Notes: generated by a model not told the origin, from the sequence alone. 6,567 bases of DNA from an uncultured Rhodospirillales bacterium (GCA_937873165.1 CALMVH010000054.1:1724-8290); one strand, 5' to 3'; numbered from the stretch's first letter, positions 1 to 6,085 are shown. A program made the numbers and translations.

Positions 1-2
1 AT

Positions 3-1472
3 CTAGGGCTGGACTTGAAGGGCGGGGCCTACCTGCTGCTGCAGATCGACATCGATGCGATGCGCAAGGAACAGCTGCAGGGCTCTCTCGATGCCGTGCG
101 CACCCAGCTCCGCACCGACAAGATCGGTTTCACCAGCCTGGACGCCAAGGGCGAGGCCATCCACATCGCCCTGCGGGATCCGGCGCAAATGCAGGCCGCA
201 CTCGACTCGCTGAAGAAGGTGGAGGGAATGACTGGCGCCAGTCCCGCTTTCACGATTACGCCGCAGGCGAATAACAGCGGCATTGACGCCATCATGACTC
301 CGGCGGCCTTGAAGGCCCGCGCCAATCAAGCCTTGGAACAGTCAATCGAGATTGTACGCCGCCGCATCGACCAGCTGGGTGTGTCCGAACCTCAGATCGC
401 GCGGCAGGGAGATGACCGGATCCTCGTTCAGCTTCCGGGCGTCGATGATCCGGATCGGATCAAGACTATTCTCGGCACCACCGCCAAGATGAACTTCCAG
501 CTGCTGGACGATACGGCCGATCCCGCAAGCGGCCACGTACCCTCGGACGACGACCTGCTGCCCGACGACCAAAAAGATGCCGCGGGCAAGCCGATCCGCC
601 TGTATGCCGTGCGCAAGAAGATCGAGGTTTCCGGCGGCGACCTGACGGATGCCCGCTCGGTCAACGATGCGCAAAGCAACCAATGGGCTGTCTCGTTCGA
701 GTTCAATAGCGCCGGCTCGCGCAAGTTCGCCAGCACGACCAGCGCCAATGTCGGCAAGCCGTTCGCCATCGTTCTGGATGGGAAGGTGATCAGCGCCCCG
801 GTGATCCGCGAGCCGATCACCGGCGGGCGGGGGCAAATTACCGGTAACTACACGGCGCAGACGGCCAGCAATCTGGCGGTACTTCTGCGCGCCGGCGCCT
901 TGCCCGCGCCCCTGAAGATCATCGAGGAGCGCAGCGTCGGCCCCGACCTCGGCGCGGACTCGATCCACGCGGGCGTGCTGGCCGCGGTTATCGGCCTGAC
1001 GCTGGTTGGGCTCTACATGGTCGCGGCGTACGGCTTGTTCGGTCTATTCGCCGACATTGCGCTGATTTTCAACATGATCATTACTATCGCCTTGTTGTCG
1101 TTTATCCAGGCGACGCTGACCCTGCCCGGCATCGCCGGCCTGCTGCTGAGCGTCGGCATGTCGGTGGATGCCAATATCCTCGTCAACGAACGCATTCGCG
1201 AGGAGACCAAGGCGGGACGGGCTCCGTTCCAGGCGTTGGAATCTGGCTTTCATCGCGCCTTTGGAACGGTGCTGGACGCCAACCTGACAACCTTGATCAA
1301 GATGGGCATCCTGTTCGCCTTCGGCGCGGGCGTGGTCAAGGGCTTTGCCGTGACCATCAGTTTCGGCATCATGGTTTCGCTGTTCACTGCCATGATATTT
1401 GTGCGCTGGATGATGGTGTCGTGGCTGCGCCGCACCAAGCCAAAGACCCTTGCCGCCTACGTACGCGCCTGA
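3..1472 (+). CDS. secD: SecD, protein translocase subunit (5' end outside window)
   Basis: SecD is the larger membrane subunit of SecDF, which uses the proton gradient to pull exported proteins through SecYEG from the periplasmic side. The frame is open from the first bases, and its first visible residues, LGLDLKGGAYLLL, are the conserved motif that follows the first membrane helix. The real start and the first helix are therefore outside the window, and the TTG at 15 is not a start. 489 residues remain; I expect a few tens are missing. The P1 periplasmic region follows, then the ALPAPLKIIEERSVGP block (about 894-944) before the membrane domain. Several hydrophobic segments lie between about 970 and 1430, with the SVGMSVDANILVNERIREE signature at about 1149-1205. 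secF starts 9 bases after the TGA stop, so the two are almost certainly co-transcribed. No defect is visible. Confidence 0.96.
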   Translation, partial: LGLDLKGGAYLLLQIDIDAMRKEQLQGSLDAVRTQLRTDKIGFTSLDAKGEAIHIALRDPAQMQAALDSLKKVEGMTGASPAFTITPQANNSGIDAIMTPAALKARANQALEQSIEIVRRRIDQLGVSEPQIARQGDDRILVQLPGVDDPDRIKTILGTTAKMNFQLLDDTADPASGHVPSDDDLLPDDQKDAAGKPIRLYAVRKKIEVSGGDLTDARSVNDAQSNQWAVSFEFNSAGSRKFASTTSANVGKPFAIVLDGKVISAPVIREPITGGRGQITGNYTAQTASNLAVLLRAGALPAPLKIIEERSVGPDLGADSIHAGVLAAVIGLTLVGLYMVAAYGLFGLFADIALIFNMIITIALLSFIQATLTLPGIAGLLLSVGMSVDANILVNERIREETKAGRAPFQALESGFHRAFGTVLDANLTTLIKMGILFAFGAGVVKGFAVTISFGIMVSLFTAMIFVRWMMVSWLRRTKPKTLAAYVRA

Positions 1473-1481
1473 AAGCCGACC

Positions 1482-2423
1482 ATGCCGCTGTTCCGCCTCG
1501 TTCCCGATAACACCCGCATCCAGTTCATGAGGGGCCGGCTGGCGGGCCTGATCACGTCCGCCGTCCTTAGCATCGCGTCCGTGGTGCTGTTCTTCCATCC
1601 CGGCCTGAACTACGGCGTCGACTTCAAGGGGGGCATCATGATCGAGCTGAAGACGCAAGGCCCCGCAGACTTCGATGCCCTGCGCCGGTCGATCGAGACG
1701 CAAAACGTCGGGCCCGTGCAGTTGCAGCAGTTTGGCGCTCCGGACGAGGTGCTGATCCGCCTGCAGCGCCAGCAAGGCGGCGTCGATGCGCAGCAGGTCG
1801 GCGTGGAGAAGGTCAAGACGGACCTTGCCCAGGCGTTTCCGGGCAGCGAGATTCGCCGCGTCGAGGCTGTGGGCGCCACCGTTAGCGATGAATTGTTCAC
1901 GCAAGGCATTACCGCGCTCGGCCTCGCGCTGGCCGCCATGCTGATCTACATCTGGTTCCGTTTCGAATGGGAATTCGGCGTTGGCGCGGTTGTAACGCTG
2001 ATCCTAGACGTGACCAAGACAATCGGCTTTTTCGCCATAACGCAGTTGCAGTTCGACCTGGTCAGCATCGCCGCGATCCTGACCATCATGGGTTACTCGA
2101 TCAACGACAAGGTCGTGGTATACGACCGCATGCGCGAGAACCTGCGCAAGTACAAATCAATGCCGCTGCGTCAGTTGATCGACCAGTCGATCAACGAAAC
2201 GCTGAATCGTACGCTGGGTGTCTCGACCGCGACGTTCCTGTCGGCGTTGCCCCTGGCGTTGATCGCCAGCCAGGACCTGCGCGAGTTCGCGATCGTGATG
2301 TTGTTCGGCATCGTGGTCAGCACCACTTCCTCGATCTTTATCGCCGCTCCCATCCTGCTCTATTTGGGCGAAGGCCGGCTGCGCAAAAGTGCCCTTGCGC
2401 CAGCCTCGCCGGTTGCAGGATAG
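1482..2423 (+). CDS. secF: SecF, protein translocase subunit
   Basis: SecF pairs with SecD in the inner membrane to drive the last stages of Sec export and assist membrane protein insertion. The protein has 313 residues, normal for the family. It has a membrane helix at about 20-38, then GVDFKGGIMIE (45-55), the SecF counterpart of the SecD motif. A periplasmic segment follows to about 138, then five hydrophobic helices (about 141-158, 166-186, 191-206, 246-262, 268-295). Between the fourth and fifth helices overall lies the signature MGYSINDKVVVYDRMREN (203-220). LILDVTKTIGFF (173-184) carries the conserved Asp of the membrane domain (Asp176), with Leu where many proteobacterial SecF proteins have His. 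The ATG lies 9 bases after the secD stop, with a weak GAAAG ribosome site. The next gene begins 2 bases after its TAG. Confidence 0.96.
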   Translation: MPLFRLVPDNTRIQFMRGRLAGLITSAVLSIASVVLFFHPGLNYGVDFKGGIMIELKTQGPADFDALRRSIETQNVGPVQLQQFGAPDEVLIRLQRQQGGVDAQQVGVEKVKTDLAQAFPGSEIRRVEAVGATVSDELFTQGITALGLALAAMLIYIWFRFEWEFGVGAVVTLILDVTKTIGFFAITQLQFDLVSIAAILTIMGYSINDKVVVYDRMRENLRKYKSMPLRQLIDQSINETLNRTLGVSTATFLSALPLALIASQDLREFAIVMLFGIVVSTTSSIFIAAPILLYLGEGRLRKSALAPASPVAG

Positions 2424-2425
2424 AC

Positions 2426-2794
2426 GTGGATATCACACCTCAAATCTCCGTCGACGCCAAGGTTATCCAAAGCTACGGCTCCGGCGGCTTCCTGATCGGC
2501 AACGAGGCTTACCGGCAGCCGGTGTTCGTGTTGCCGGACCGGGTTATCCTGTGGACGGCGCCGCCGCTGGCGAAGCTGAGCGCCGCCGACTTCGACGCCA
2601 TCGCGCACGAAGACCCGCCAGTGGAAGTCATGCTGTTCGGCTGCCCCGGCGGCATGCTGGTCCCGTCACAATTGCGCGCCGACCTGAAGGCGCTGGGCCT
2701 TTCCATAGACGCGATGGACACCGGCGCGGCCTGCCGCACCTACAACGTGCTGCTGTCGGAAAGCCGCAAGGTCGCGGTGGCGCTGTGGCTCTAG
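2426..2794 (+). CDS. Mth938-domain (DUF498) protein, NDUFAF3-like
   Basis: A 122-residue protein of the Mth938/DUF498 family, whose human member NDUFAF3 is a complex I assembly factor; the bacterial biochemical role is not established. Family marks are ITPQIS near the start, SYGSGGFLIGNEAY (16-29) and, most diagnostic, MDTGAACRTYNVLLSE (97-112). The usual Gly-Thr-Gly turn in the middle is replaced by Gly-Cys-Pro-Gly-Gly (72-76). I chose the GTG at 2426 because AGGA (2417-2420) lies five bases upstream, the secF stop ends 2 bases before it, and homology begins at once. The frame is open further upstream, but only as a shadow inside secF. The C-terminus ends at ALWL, a few residues shorter than I would expect, and its TAG overlaps the ccdB stop. 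It is likely the third gene of the secDF operon. No cofactor or catalytic site is recognisable. Confidence 0.9.
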   Translation: MDITPQISVDAKVIQSYGSGGFLIGNEAYRQPVFVLPDRVILWTAPPLAKLSAADFDAIAHEDPPVEVMLFGCPGGMLVPSQLRADLKALGLSIDAMDTGAACRTYNVLLSESRKVAVALWL

Positions 2795-3087
2795 AAACCC
2801 TCGAACAGCAGGTCGAGGGCAGTTACGATCTCACCATGCATGTTCGCCAGCGATCCGAGATTTGTCTTTAGAACCGATTTAGGCACCGCGCTCATAAACT
2901 GTGTCCGGAGGACGTAGGAAGTCTCACCCACGAGAAGAACAGGATTGAGCCGCGTCACGGGTGTTTGGACCATTTCGAGCGGCACGAGCGGAGCAACTAC
3001 GGCAGTAGCCAGTTCGCTCAAAAGCTCAGACTGCAAGTTGAGCAGGCAGTTACCTTCGGCTGTCCGGAAAACGTCGAAGCGTTGCAT
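2791..3087 (-). CDS. ccdB: CcdB-family toxin
   Basis: A 98-residue protein matching the CcdB family along its full length (F-plasmid CcdB has 101). CcdB classically poisons DNA gyrase by binding GyrA. Visible family features are an MQRFDVFR start, VVAPLVPLE (30-38), the RLNPVLLVGETSYVL strand region (46-60), TQFMSAVP (62-69), and a C-terminal helix ending LLFEGF. In F CcdB the last three residues are Trp-Gly-Ile and are needed for gyrase poisoning; here they are Glu-Gly-Phe, so gyrase may not be the target or toxicity may be altered. The start is fixed by a TGATG overlap with ccdA (TGA at 3089-3087, ATG at 3087-3085), typical of translationally coupled toxin-antitoxin pairs. The stop TAG (2793-2791) overlaps the opposing Mth938 stop. 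Base composition is lower in GC than the flanking genes, suggesting acquisition. Confidence 0.9.
   Translation of the reverse strand: MQRFDVFRTAEGNCLLNLQSELLSELATAVVAPLVPLEMVQTPVTRLNPVLLVGETSYVLRTQFMSAVPKSVLKTNLGSLANMHGEIVTALDLLFEGF
2798..2819. terminator. Short hairpin at the convergent Mth938/ccdB ends
   Basis: CCCTCGA (2798-2804) and TCGAGGG (2813-2819) form a perfect 7-base inverted repeat with an 8-base loop, 4 bases beyond the Mth938 stop and inside the last codons of ccdB. On the minus strand it is followed only by TTTC, and on the plus strand by no T tract. It could slow polymerase between the convergent genes, but it is not a canonical intrinsic terminator and may simply be coding sequence. 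Confidence 0.25.
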
Positions 3088-3341
3088 CAGAACTGTTTGT
3101 ATTTTTCCAGGGGCAGTCCGAACTTCTCGACGTACGCGTTCGACTCTTCGAATGCCTCATGATTGTCCTCAAGCCACTTCCTGGATTTGCAAGCCCTGAT
3201 CTGCTGAATCAATCCGGCTTCGCAGGCTTGCGAGACATTGATGTTTAAGCCTTTCGCTTCGTCCAGTAACGCGCCGTCGAGCGATAGATTTGTTGGGCGA
3301 GGTTTCCGAGTTGGCCGAGGGTGCACATTAGACATGCGCAT
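3087..3341 (-). CDS. ccdA: CcdA-family antitoxin
   Basis: An 84-residue antitoxin that should neutralise the adjacent CcdB and repress the operon. Residues about 17-52 (starting TNLSLDGALLDEAKGLNI) fit a ribbon-helix-helix DNA-binding domain, with one beta strand followed by two helices. Residues about 53-84 (from SRKWLEDN to GLPLEKYKQF) match the acidic, Trp-containing C-terminal arm that wraps CcdB in this family. Two starts are possible, ATG at 3341 or ATG at 3335 (giving MSNV); neither has a clear ribosome site. The basic, proline-rich leader before the ribbon (residues 7-16) is longer than in F CcdA. The gene lies 32 bases downstream of the DUF155-like stop, so its own promoter must sit in or near that gene's 3' end. 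An imperfect palindrome covers its start codon. Confidence 0.88.
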   Translation of the reverse strand: MRMSNVHPRPTRKPRPTNLSLDGALLDEAKGLNINVSQACEAGLIQQIRACKSRKWLEDNHEAFEESNAYVEKFGLPLEKYKQF

Positions 3342-3347
3342 GATCTA
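3329..3347. promoter_or_regulatory. Palindrome over the ccdA start, candidate CcdA operator
   Basis: CATGCGCATG at 3333-3342 is a perfect 10-base palindrome. It extends to TAGACATGC / GCATGATCTA, with a single bulged A at 3343. It covers both possible ccdA start codons. CcdA-type ribbon-helix-helix repressors bind short palindromes at their own promoter, so this is a reasonable operator candidate. No convincing -35/-10 pair was found, and the assignment is inference. Confidence 0.3.
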
Positions 3348-3373
3348 TGCTAATCAAGAACAAAGATCAACAG

Positions 3374-4501
3374 TTATACCCGATGCACAACCGCCAGCAC
3401 GATTTCGATCACGATCAGCAGCACTATCATCAACTCCATCAACGCGGTGCGGCTGCCTGAGGCCTCGTCGTACAGAGCGGCGTAGGTATCGCGGATGATT
3501 GCCAGCTTGCGGTCCACGGCGGCGCTGACGAGGCGGACGCGAAACAGGTCGAGCGCGGCGGTGTAAAGGCGGGCGAGGTACACGTCCTCGGTCACCTGCA
3601 GGGCGTTATCCACCTTCTCGGTCAGCTCCGTGACCTCCGCCACCAGCGTATACAGACGGCGGGCCAGGCGGGACAGGCGGCGCGGGAACAGCAGGTTGCC
3701 AGTGCGGCGCGTGGCCGCCACCAATTGGTACATGCGCGGCAGCTCGGCATCCAGCAGCTCGTCGTAGTACCGCATCTCCAAAAGCTGGGCATTGGCGACC
3801 TCCAGCACGTCCATCACGTCCGAATCGCCGCGCGGCTCGAAGATAAAAGCGCGGTCCCATGTCAGCACCACAAAATCGTCGAGGTAGTACGAGAACCGTT
3901 TCCGCAGCAGGTCGTCGCGCGCATCTTTCGACAAGGGCAGCGTATCGCCCGACAACAGCGGCACAAGGTCCAGGTCGTGCTGGATTTCCTGCGCGGTCAT
4001 GGGCCTGTCAAAGGCGCGTACCCGGCCTACGATGTAGTCCTCGTCCAGCATGTTGGGCGTGGGCCGCATCAGCGCATCGGCGAACAGGGTGCGCAGCTCG
4101 TTGATCGACCCGGTCCAGATCTCGTGCCCCGCCCCAGGGCCGAGCGTCGCATCAAGGGTGTTCAACAGGCGGGAAAACGCGTCCCAGGACTGCCCGGCCA
4201 CCGCGATGCCCAGCGCCAAGCTGATCACGCCGAAATCGTACAATCGCGCCGTAATCGTCGCCTCGTACGCCGTGCCCTCGACGGTCAGCCATATCGGCTG
4301 TAGAGAAAACTCCATGGGCGGCACATCGTAATCGACCGCCTTGGCCGGCGTCGCGCTCAGGCGCTTGCGGGCGCTGCTGGCGCCGCGCTGCATTTGCCAG
4401 ATCTCCTCCGCCTGGGCGAGATCGATTTCGTAAGCGGCCTCGAACAACCGGTAGGCAATGATTTCGCCTTGGGCGACGGAGGGTATCTTAGGCTGGTCCA
4501 T
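3374..4501 (-). CDS. Tail-anchored DUF155/RMD1-like protein
   Basis: A 375-residue protein of unproven function. I read it as a member of, or relative of, the DUF155/RMD1 family, which includes yeast Rmd1 and mitochondrial RMND1. The N-terminal GEIIAYRLFEAAYEIDL (12-28) resembles the family's opening AY...IDL pattern. ARLYDFGVISLALGI (85-99) resembles its central Phe-Gly segment. The stretch 197-260, ending with the alternating charged helix GDSDVMDVLEVANAQLLEM, resembles the conserved helical part. Residues 280-345 are heptad-rich and may form a coiled coil. The C-terminus LMELMIVLLIVIEIVLAVV (354-372) is a single membrane anchor, as in RMD1 proteins, so the body is probably cytoplasmic. No enzyme motif is visible. 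It is read from the sodB side and followed 32 bases later by ccdA. A perfect TATAAT lies 8 bases before the ATG, with no ribosome site. Confidence 0.6.
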   Translation of the reverse strand: MDQPKIPSVAQGEIIAYRLFEAAYEIDLAQAEEIWQMQRGASSARKRLSATPAKAVDYDVPPMEFSLQPIWLTVEGTAYEATITARLYDFGVISLALGIAVAGQSWDAFSRLLNTLDATLGPGAGHEIWTGSINELRTLFADALMRPTPNMLDEDYIVGRVRAFDRPMTAQEIQHDLDLVPLLSGDTLPLSKDARDDLLRKRFSYYLDDFVVLTWDRAFIFEPRGDSDVMDVLEVANAQLLEMRYYDELLDAELPRMYQLVAATRRTGNLLFPRRLSRLARRLYTLVAEVTELTEKVDNALQVTEDVYLARLYTAALDLFRVRLVSAAVDRKLAIIRDTYAALYDEASGSRTALMELMIVLLIVIEIVLAVVHRV

Positions 4502-4509
4502 GATCAGGG

Positions 4510-4515
4510 ATTATA
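4510..4515 (-). promoter_or_regulatory. Perfect TATAAT just upstream of the DUF155-like gene
   Basis: On the minus strand TATAAT is followed after 8 bases by the ATG at 4501. If it is a real -10 box, transcription would begin within a base or two of the start codon, giving a leaderless message, which agrees with the lack of a ribosome site. No good -35 is seen; that position falls in the adjacent repeat. Matches to a 6-mer are weak evidence, though notable in GC-rich DNA. Confidence 0.3.
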
Positions 4516-4524
4516 GACCGGATC

Positions 4525-4569
4525 GGTTCCCTCGCCCTAGCCCTCTCCCGCAATGCGGGAGAGGGAACC
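4525..4569. repeat. REP-like intergenic element with two nested hairpins
   Basis: CCCTCTCCCGC (4541-4551) and GCGGGAGAGGG (4555-4565) form a perfect 11-base stem with a 3-base loop. A second perfect inverted repeat, GGTTCCCTC (4525-4533) with GAGGGAACC (4561-4569), shares the right arm, so the two structures compete. The sequence type, CCCTCTCCCGC with its complement preceded by a CCCTCGCCCTAG-like lead, looks like the repeated intergenic palindromes found in many copies in proteobacterial genomes. It lies 6 bases after the sodB stop and 23 bases before the DUF155-like start. No T tract follows on either strand, so it is not a classical terminator, but it could protect the sodB 3' end or attenuate read-through. 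Confidence 0.6.
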
Positions 4570-4575
4570 ATATAC

Positions 4576-5175
4576 TCAGTGCTTCGACAGCAGTTCCGCG
4601 ACGTACTCCCAGTTCACCAGGTTGTTTATGAACGCCTTCAGGTAATCCGCACGCTTGTTGCGATAGTCGATGTAGTAGGAATGCTCCCACACGTCGCAGC
4701 CCAGCAGGGCGTGCTTGCCATGCGCCAGGGGATTGTCACCGTTGGGTGTCTTCATGATTTCCAGGGTCTTGCCGTCGCTGACCAGCCATACCCAGCCGCT
4801 GCCGAACTGGCCAACGCCGCCCTGCACGAAATCTTCCTTGAACTTGTCCACGCTGCCGAAGCTGCCGACAATGTGCTTTTCCACTTCGGACGGAATGGCG
4901 CTGCCGGCGTTCGGCTTCATCCATTTCCAGAAATTGGTATGGTTCCAGTGCTGCCCGGCATTATTGAAAATCGACGCCAGATCGGCCTTGCCGGCGCTTT
5001 CCATAACGATCTCGTCGAGGCTCTTGCCATCCAGCGACGATCCCGGAACCAGCTTGTTCAGGGCATCGACATAGGCCTGATGATGCTTGTCGTGGTGGAA
5101 TTCCAGTGTCTCTGCCGACATATGGGGCTGCAGCGCATCCTTGGAATACGGCAACGGAGGAAGTTCGAACGCCAT
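4576..5175 (-). CDS. sodB: Iron superoxide dismutase
   Basis: The enzyme disproportionates superoxide to oxygen and hydrogen peroxide in the cytoplasm. The 199-residue protein is full length for the Fe/Mn family, with no signal peptide. The four metal ligands are present: His27 (in LEFHHDKHH), His79 (in WNHTNFW), and Asp161 and His165 (in CDVWEHSYY). Gln75 in NNAGQHWNH occupies the position of the active-site Gln of iron enzymes, where manganese enzymes have Gly, so iron is the likely metal; a cambialistic enzyme cannot be excluded. The start is well supported: AAAGGGA (5182-5188, minus strand) lies 6 bases before the ATG. It is divergent from the synthase-fold gene, with 58 bases between them, and upstream of the DUF155-like gene, from which a REP-like hairpin separates it. 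No promoter box is convincing in the short spacer. Confidence 0.96.
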   Translation of the reverse strand: MAFELPPLPYSKDALQPHMSAETLEFHHDKHHQAYVDALNKLVPGSSLDGKSLDEIVMESAGKADLASIFNNAGQHWNHTNFWKWMKPNAGSAIPSEVEKHIVGSFGSVDKFKEDFVQGGVGQFGSGWVWLVSDGKTLEIMKTPNGDNPLAHGKHALLGCDVWEHSYYIDYRNKRADYLKAFINNLVNWEYVAELLSKH

Positions 5176-5222
5176 GAAGGGTCCCTTTCAGATTTTGATA
5201 AGACAAGGTGGCTACTACTCGC

Positions 5223-5237
5223 ATGCCTAACGCATGA
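5223..5237 (+). other. Four-codon upstream frame coupled to the NDUFAF6-like start
   Basis: ATG-CCT-AAC-GCA-TGA reads Met-Pro-Asn-Ala-stop, and its TGA overlaps the ATG of the NDUFAF6-like gene as ATGA. AAGGTGG at 5205-5211 is the only ribosome-site-like sequence nearby. It lies 11 bases before this small frame but 22 before the main start. Translational coupling through the small frame is possible; chance is equally possible. Confidence 0.2.
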
Positions 5238-6085
5238 AAAGCCGGGAAGTGACAAGCGAACTCTCATATTGCGCCACACAGGTGCGCGCGCACGATCCCG
5301 ACCGGTTCCTGACCTGCCTGTTCGCGCCCGCCGAGCGGCGCGAGGCACTGTTCGCGCTCTACGCCCTGAACTACGAGGTCGCGAAAACCCGTGAGGTCGT
5401 GCGTGAGCCGATGATGGGCCGAATCCGCCTGCAATGGTGGCGTGACGCGATAGACGAGCTGTACCGGGGCCAGGTCAGGGAGCATCAGGTCTTGACCGCG
5501 CTGGCCGGAGTCCTGCCCGGCAGCGTGCCTGCCGAACTAATCATGCAGCTGATCGACGCAAGGGAACTGGATCTGGAGGACTCTGGGCCGCCGACCAGCA
5601 GCAGCCTGATCGATTATACCCGCGCGACGGGCGGGGCGCTGATGCAGATGGCGGCGCGGCTGCTGGGCGCCACGGACGAAGCCCTGTTGCATGCGGCCGA
5701 TGATCTGGGCGAAGGCACGGCCTTGACGGGATTGCTGCGCGCCATCCCTTTCCACGCCACGCAAAACCGGCTGTACCTGCCGGCGGATTTGTTGAGGCAG
5801 ATGGGCGTGGATGCCGCAAAGCCGCTGGAGCGCGGGAACTCAAGCCTGGAAGTCGTGACGTACCTGATGGCAATCGAGGCCGAGCGCCTGCTGCACGCCG
5901 CGCCGAAGCGTATTCCGCGGTCCTTGATCGCGGCCTACCTGCCCGCAGTTCTGGCGGGAACGACGTTGCGCCGGCTGAGGAAAACGCACCACGATCCGTT
6001 CGATCCCATGCTGGCGTCGCCCGATGCGGTGAAGCCTCTGCGGCTGGCGAGGGCCTGGGCAACGAAAATGATATGTACGCGATAG
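5234..6085 (+). CDS. Squalene/phytoene-synthase-fold protein, NDUFAF6-like, likely non-catalytic
   Basis: A 283-residue all-helical protein of the squalene/phytoene synthase superfamily. Family features include YCATQVRAHDPDRFLTCLFAP (12-32), RREALFALYALNYEVA (35-50), MGRIRLQWWRDAID (61-74), LGEGTALTGLLRAIPFH (158-174) and RLYLPADLL (179-187). Catalytic members carry Asp-rich motifs that bind diphosphate through magnesium. Here the first position reads NYEVAKTRE and the second LLRAIPFHATQ, so both aspartate clusters are missing. This is the pattern of mitochondrial NDUFAF6, a complex I assembly factor, and of its alphaproteobacterial relatives near secDF and Mth938 genes. I infer an assembly role rather than terpenoid synthesis. 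The ATG at 5234 has no ribosome site directly before it; AAGGTGG (5205-5211) instead fits a tiny upstream frame whose TGA overlaps this ATG. GTG at 5249 is an alternative start. The last codons fall inside a strong inverted repeat. Confidence 0.82.
   Translation: MKSREVTSELSYCATQVRAHDPDRFLTCLFAPAERREALFALYALNYEVAKTREVVREPMMGRIRLQWWRDAIDELYRGQVREHQVLTALAGVLPGSVPAELIMQLIDARELDLEDSGPPTSSSLIDYTRATGGALMQMAARLLGATDEALLHAADDLGEGTALTGLLRAIPFHATQNRLYLPADLLRQMGVDAAKPLERGNSSLEVVTYLMAIEAERLLHAAPKRIPRSLIAAYLPAVLAGTTLRRLRKTHHDPFDPMLASPDAVKPLRLARAWATKMICTR

Noticed and set aside
15..17. TTG as a start codon for secD
   Set aside because: The conserved LGLDLKGG motif begins upstream of it in the same frame and the first membrane helix is missing, so the gene clearly begins outside the window.
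1044..1904. Long open frame on the minus strand opposite secD and secF
   Set aside because: It lies antisense to two well-conserved genes, has a His/Gln/Arg-rich shadow-like composition and matches no family I recognise.
1967..2425. N-terminal extension of the Mth938 protein into secF
   Set aside because: The frame is open, but the sequence is Arg/Asp-rich shadow of secF; family homology and a ribosome site both point to GTG at 2426.
3725..4303. Open frame on the plus strand opposite the DUF155-like gene
   Set aside because: Its composition is shadow-like, it has no recognisable domain, and the minus-strand frame is complete with a membrane anchor.
5177..5187. Small palindrome AAGGGTCCCTT over the sodB ribosome site as a riboregulatory hairpin
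   Set aside because: The arms are only five bases with a one-base centre, too tight to fold as a hairpin; no further support.
4579..5394. Long plus-strand frame opposite sodB running into the NDUFAF6-like gene
   Set aside because: It is antisense to an enzyme with all metal ligands intact and then overlaps another convincing gene out of frame.
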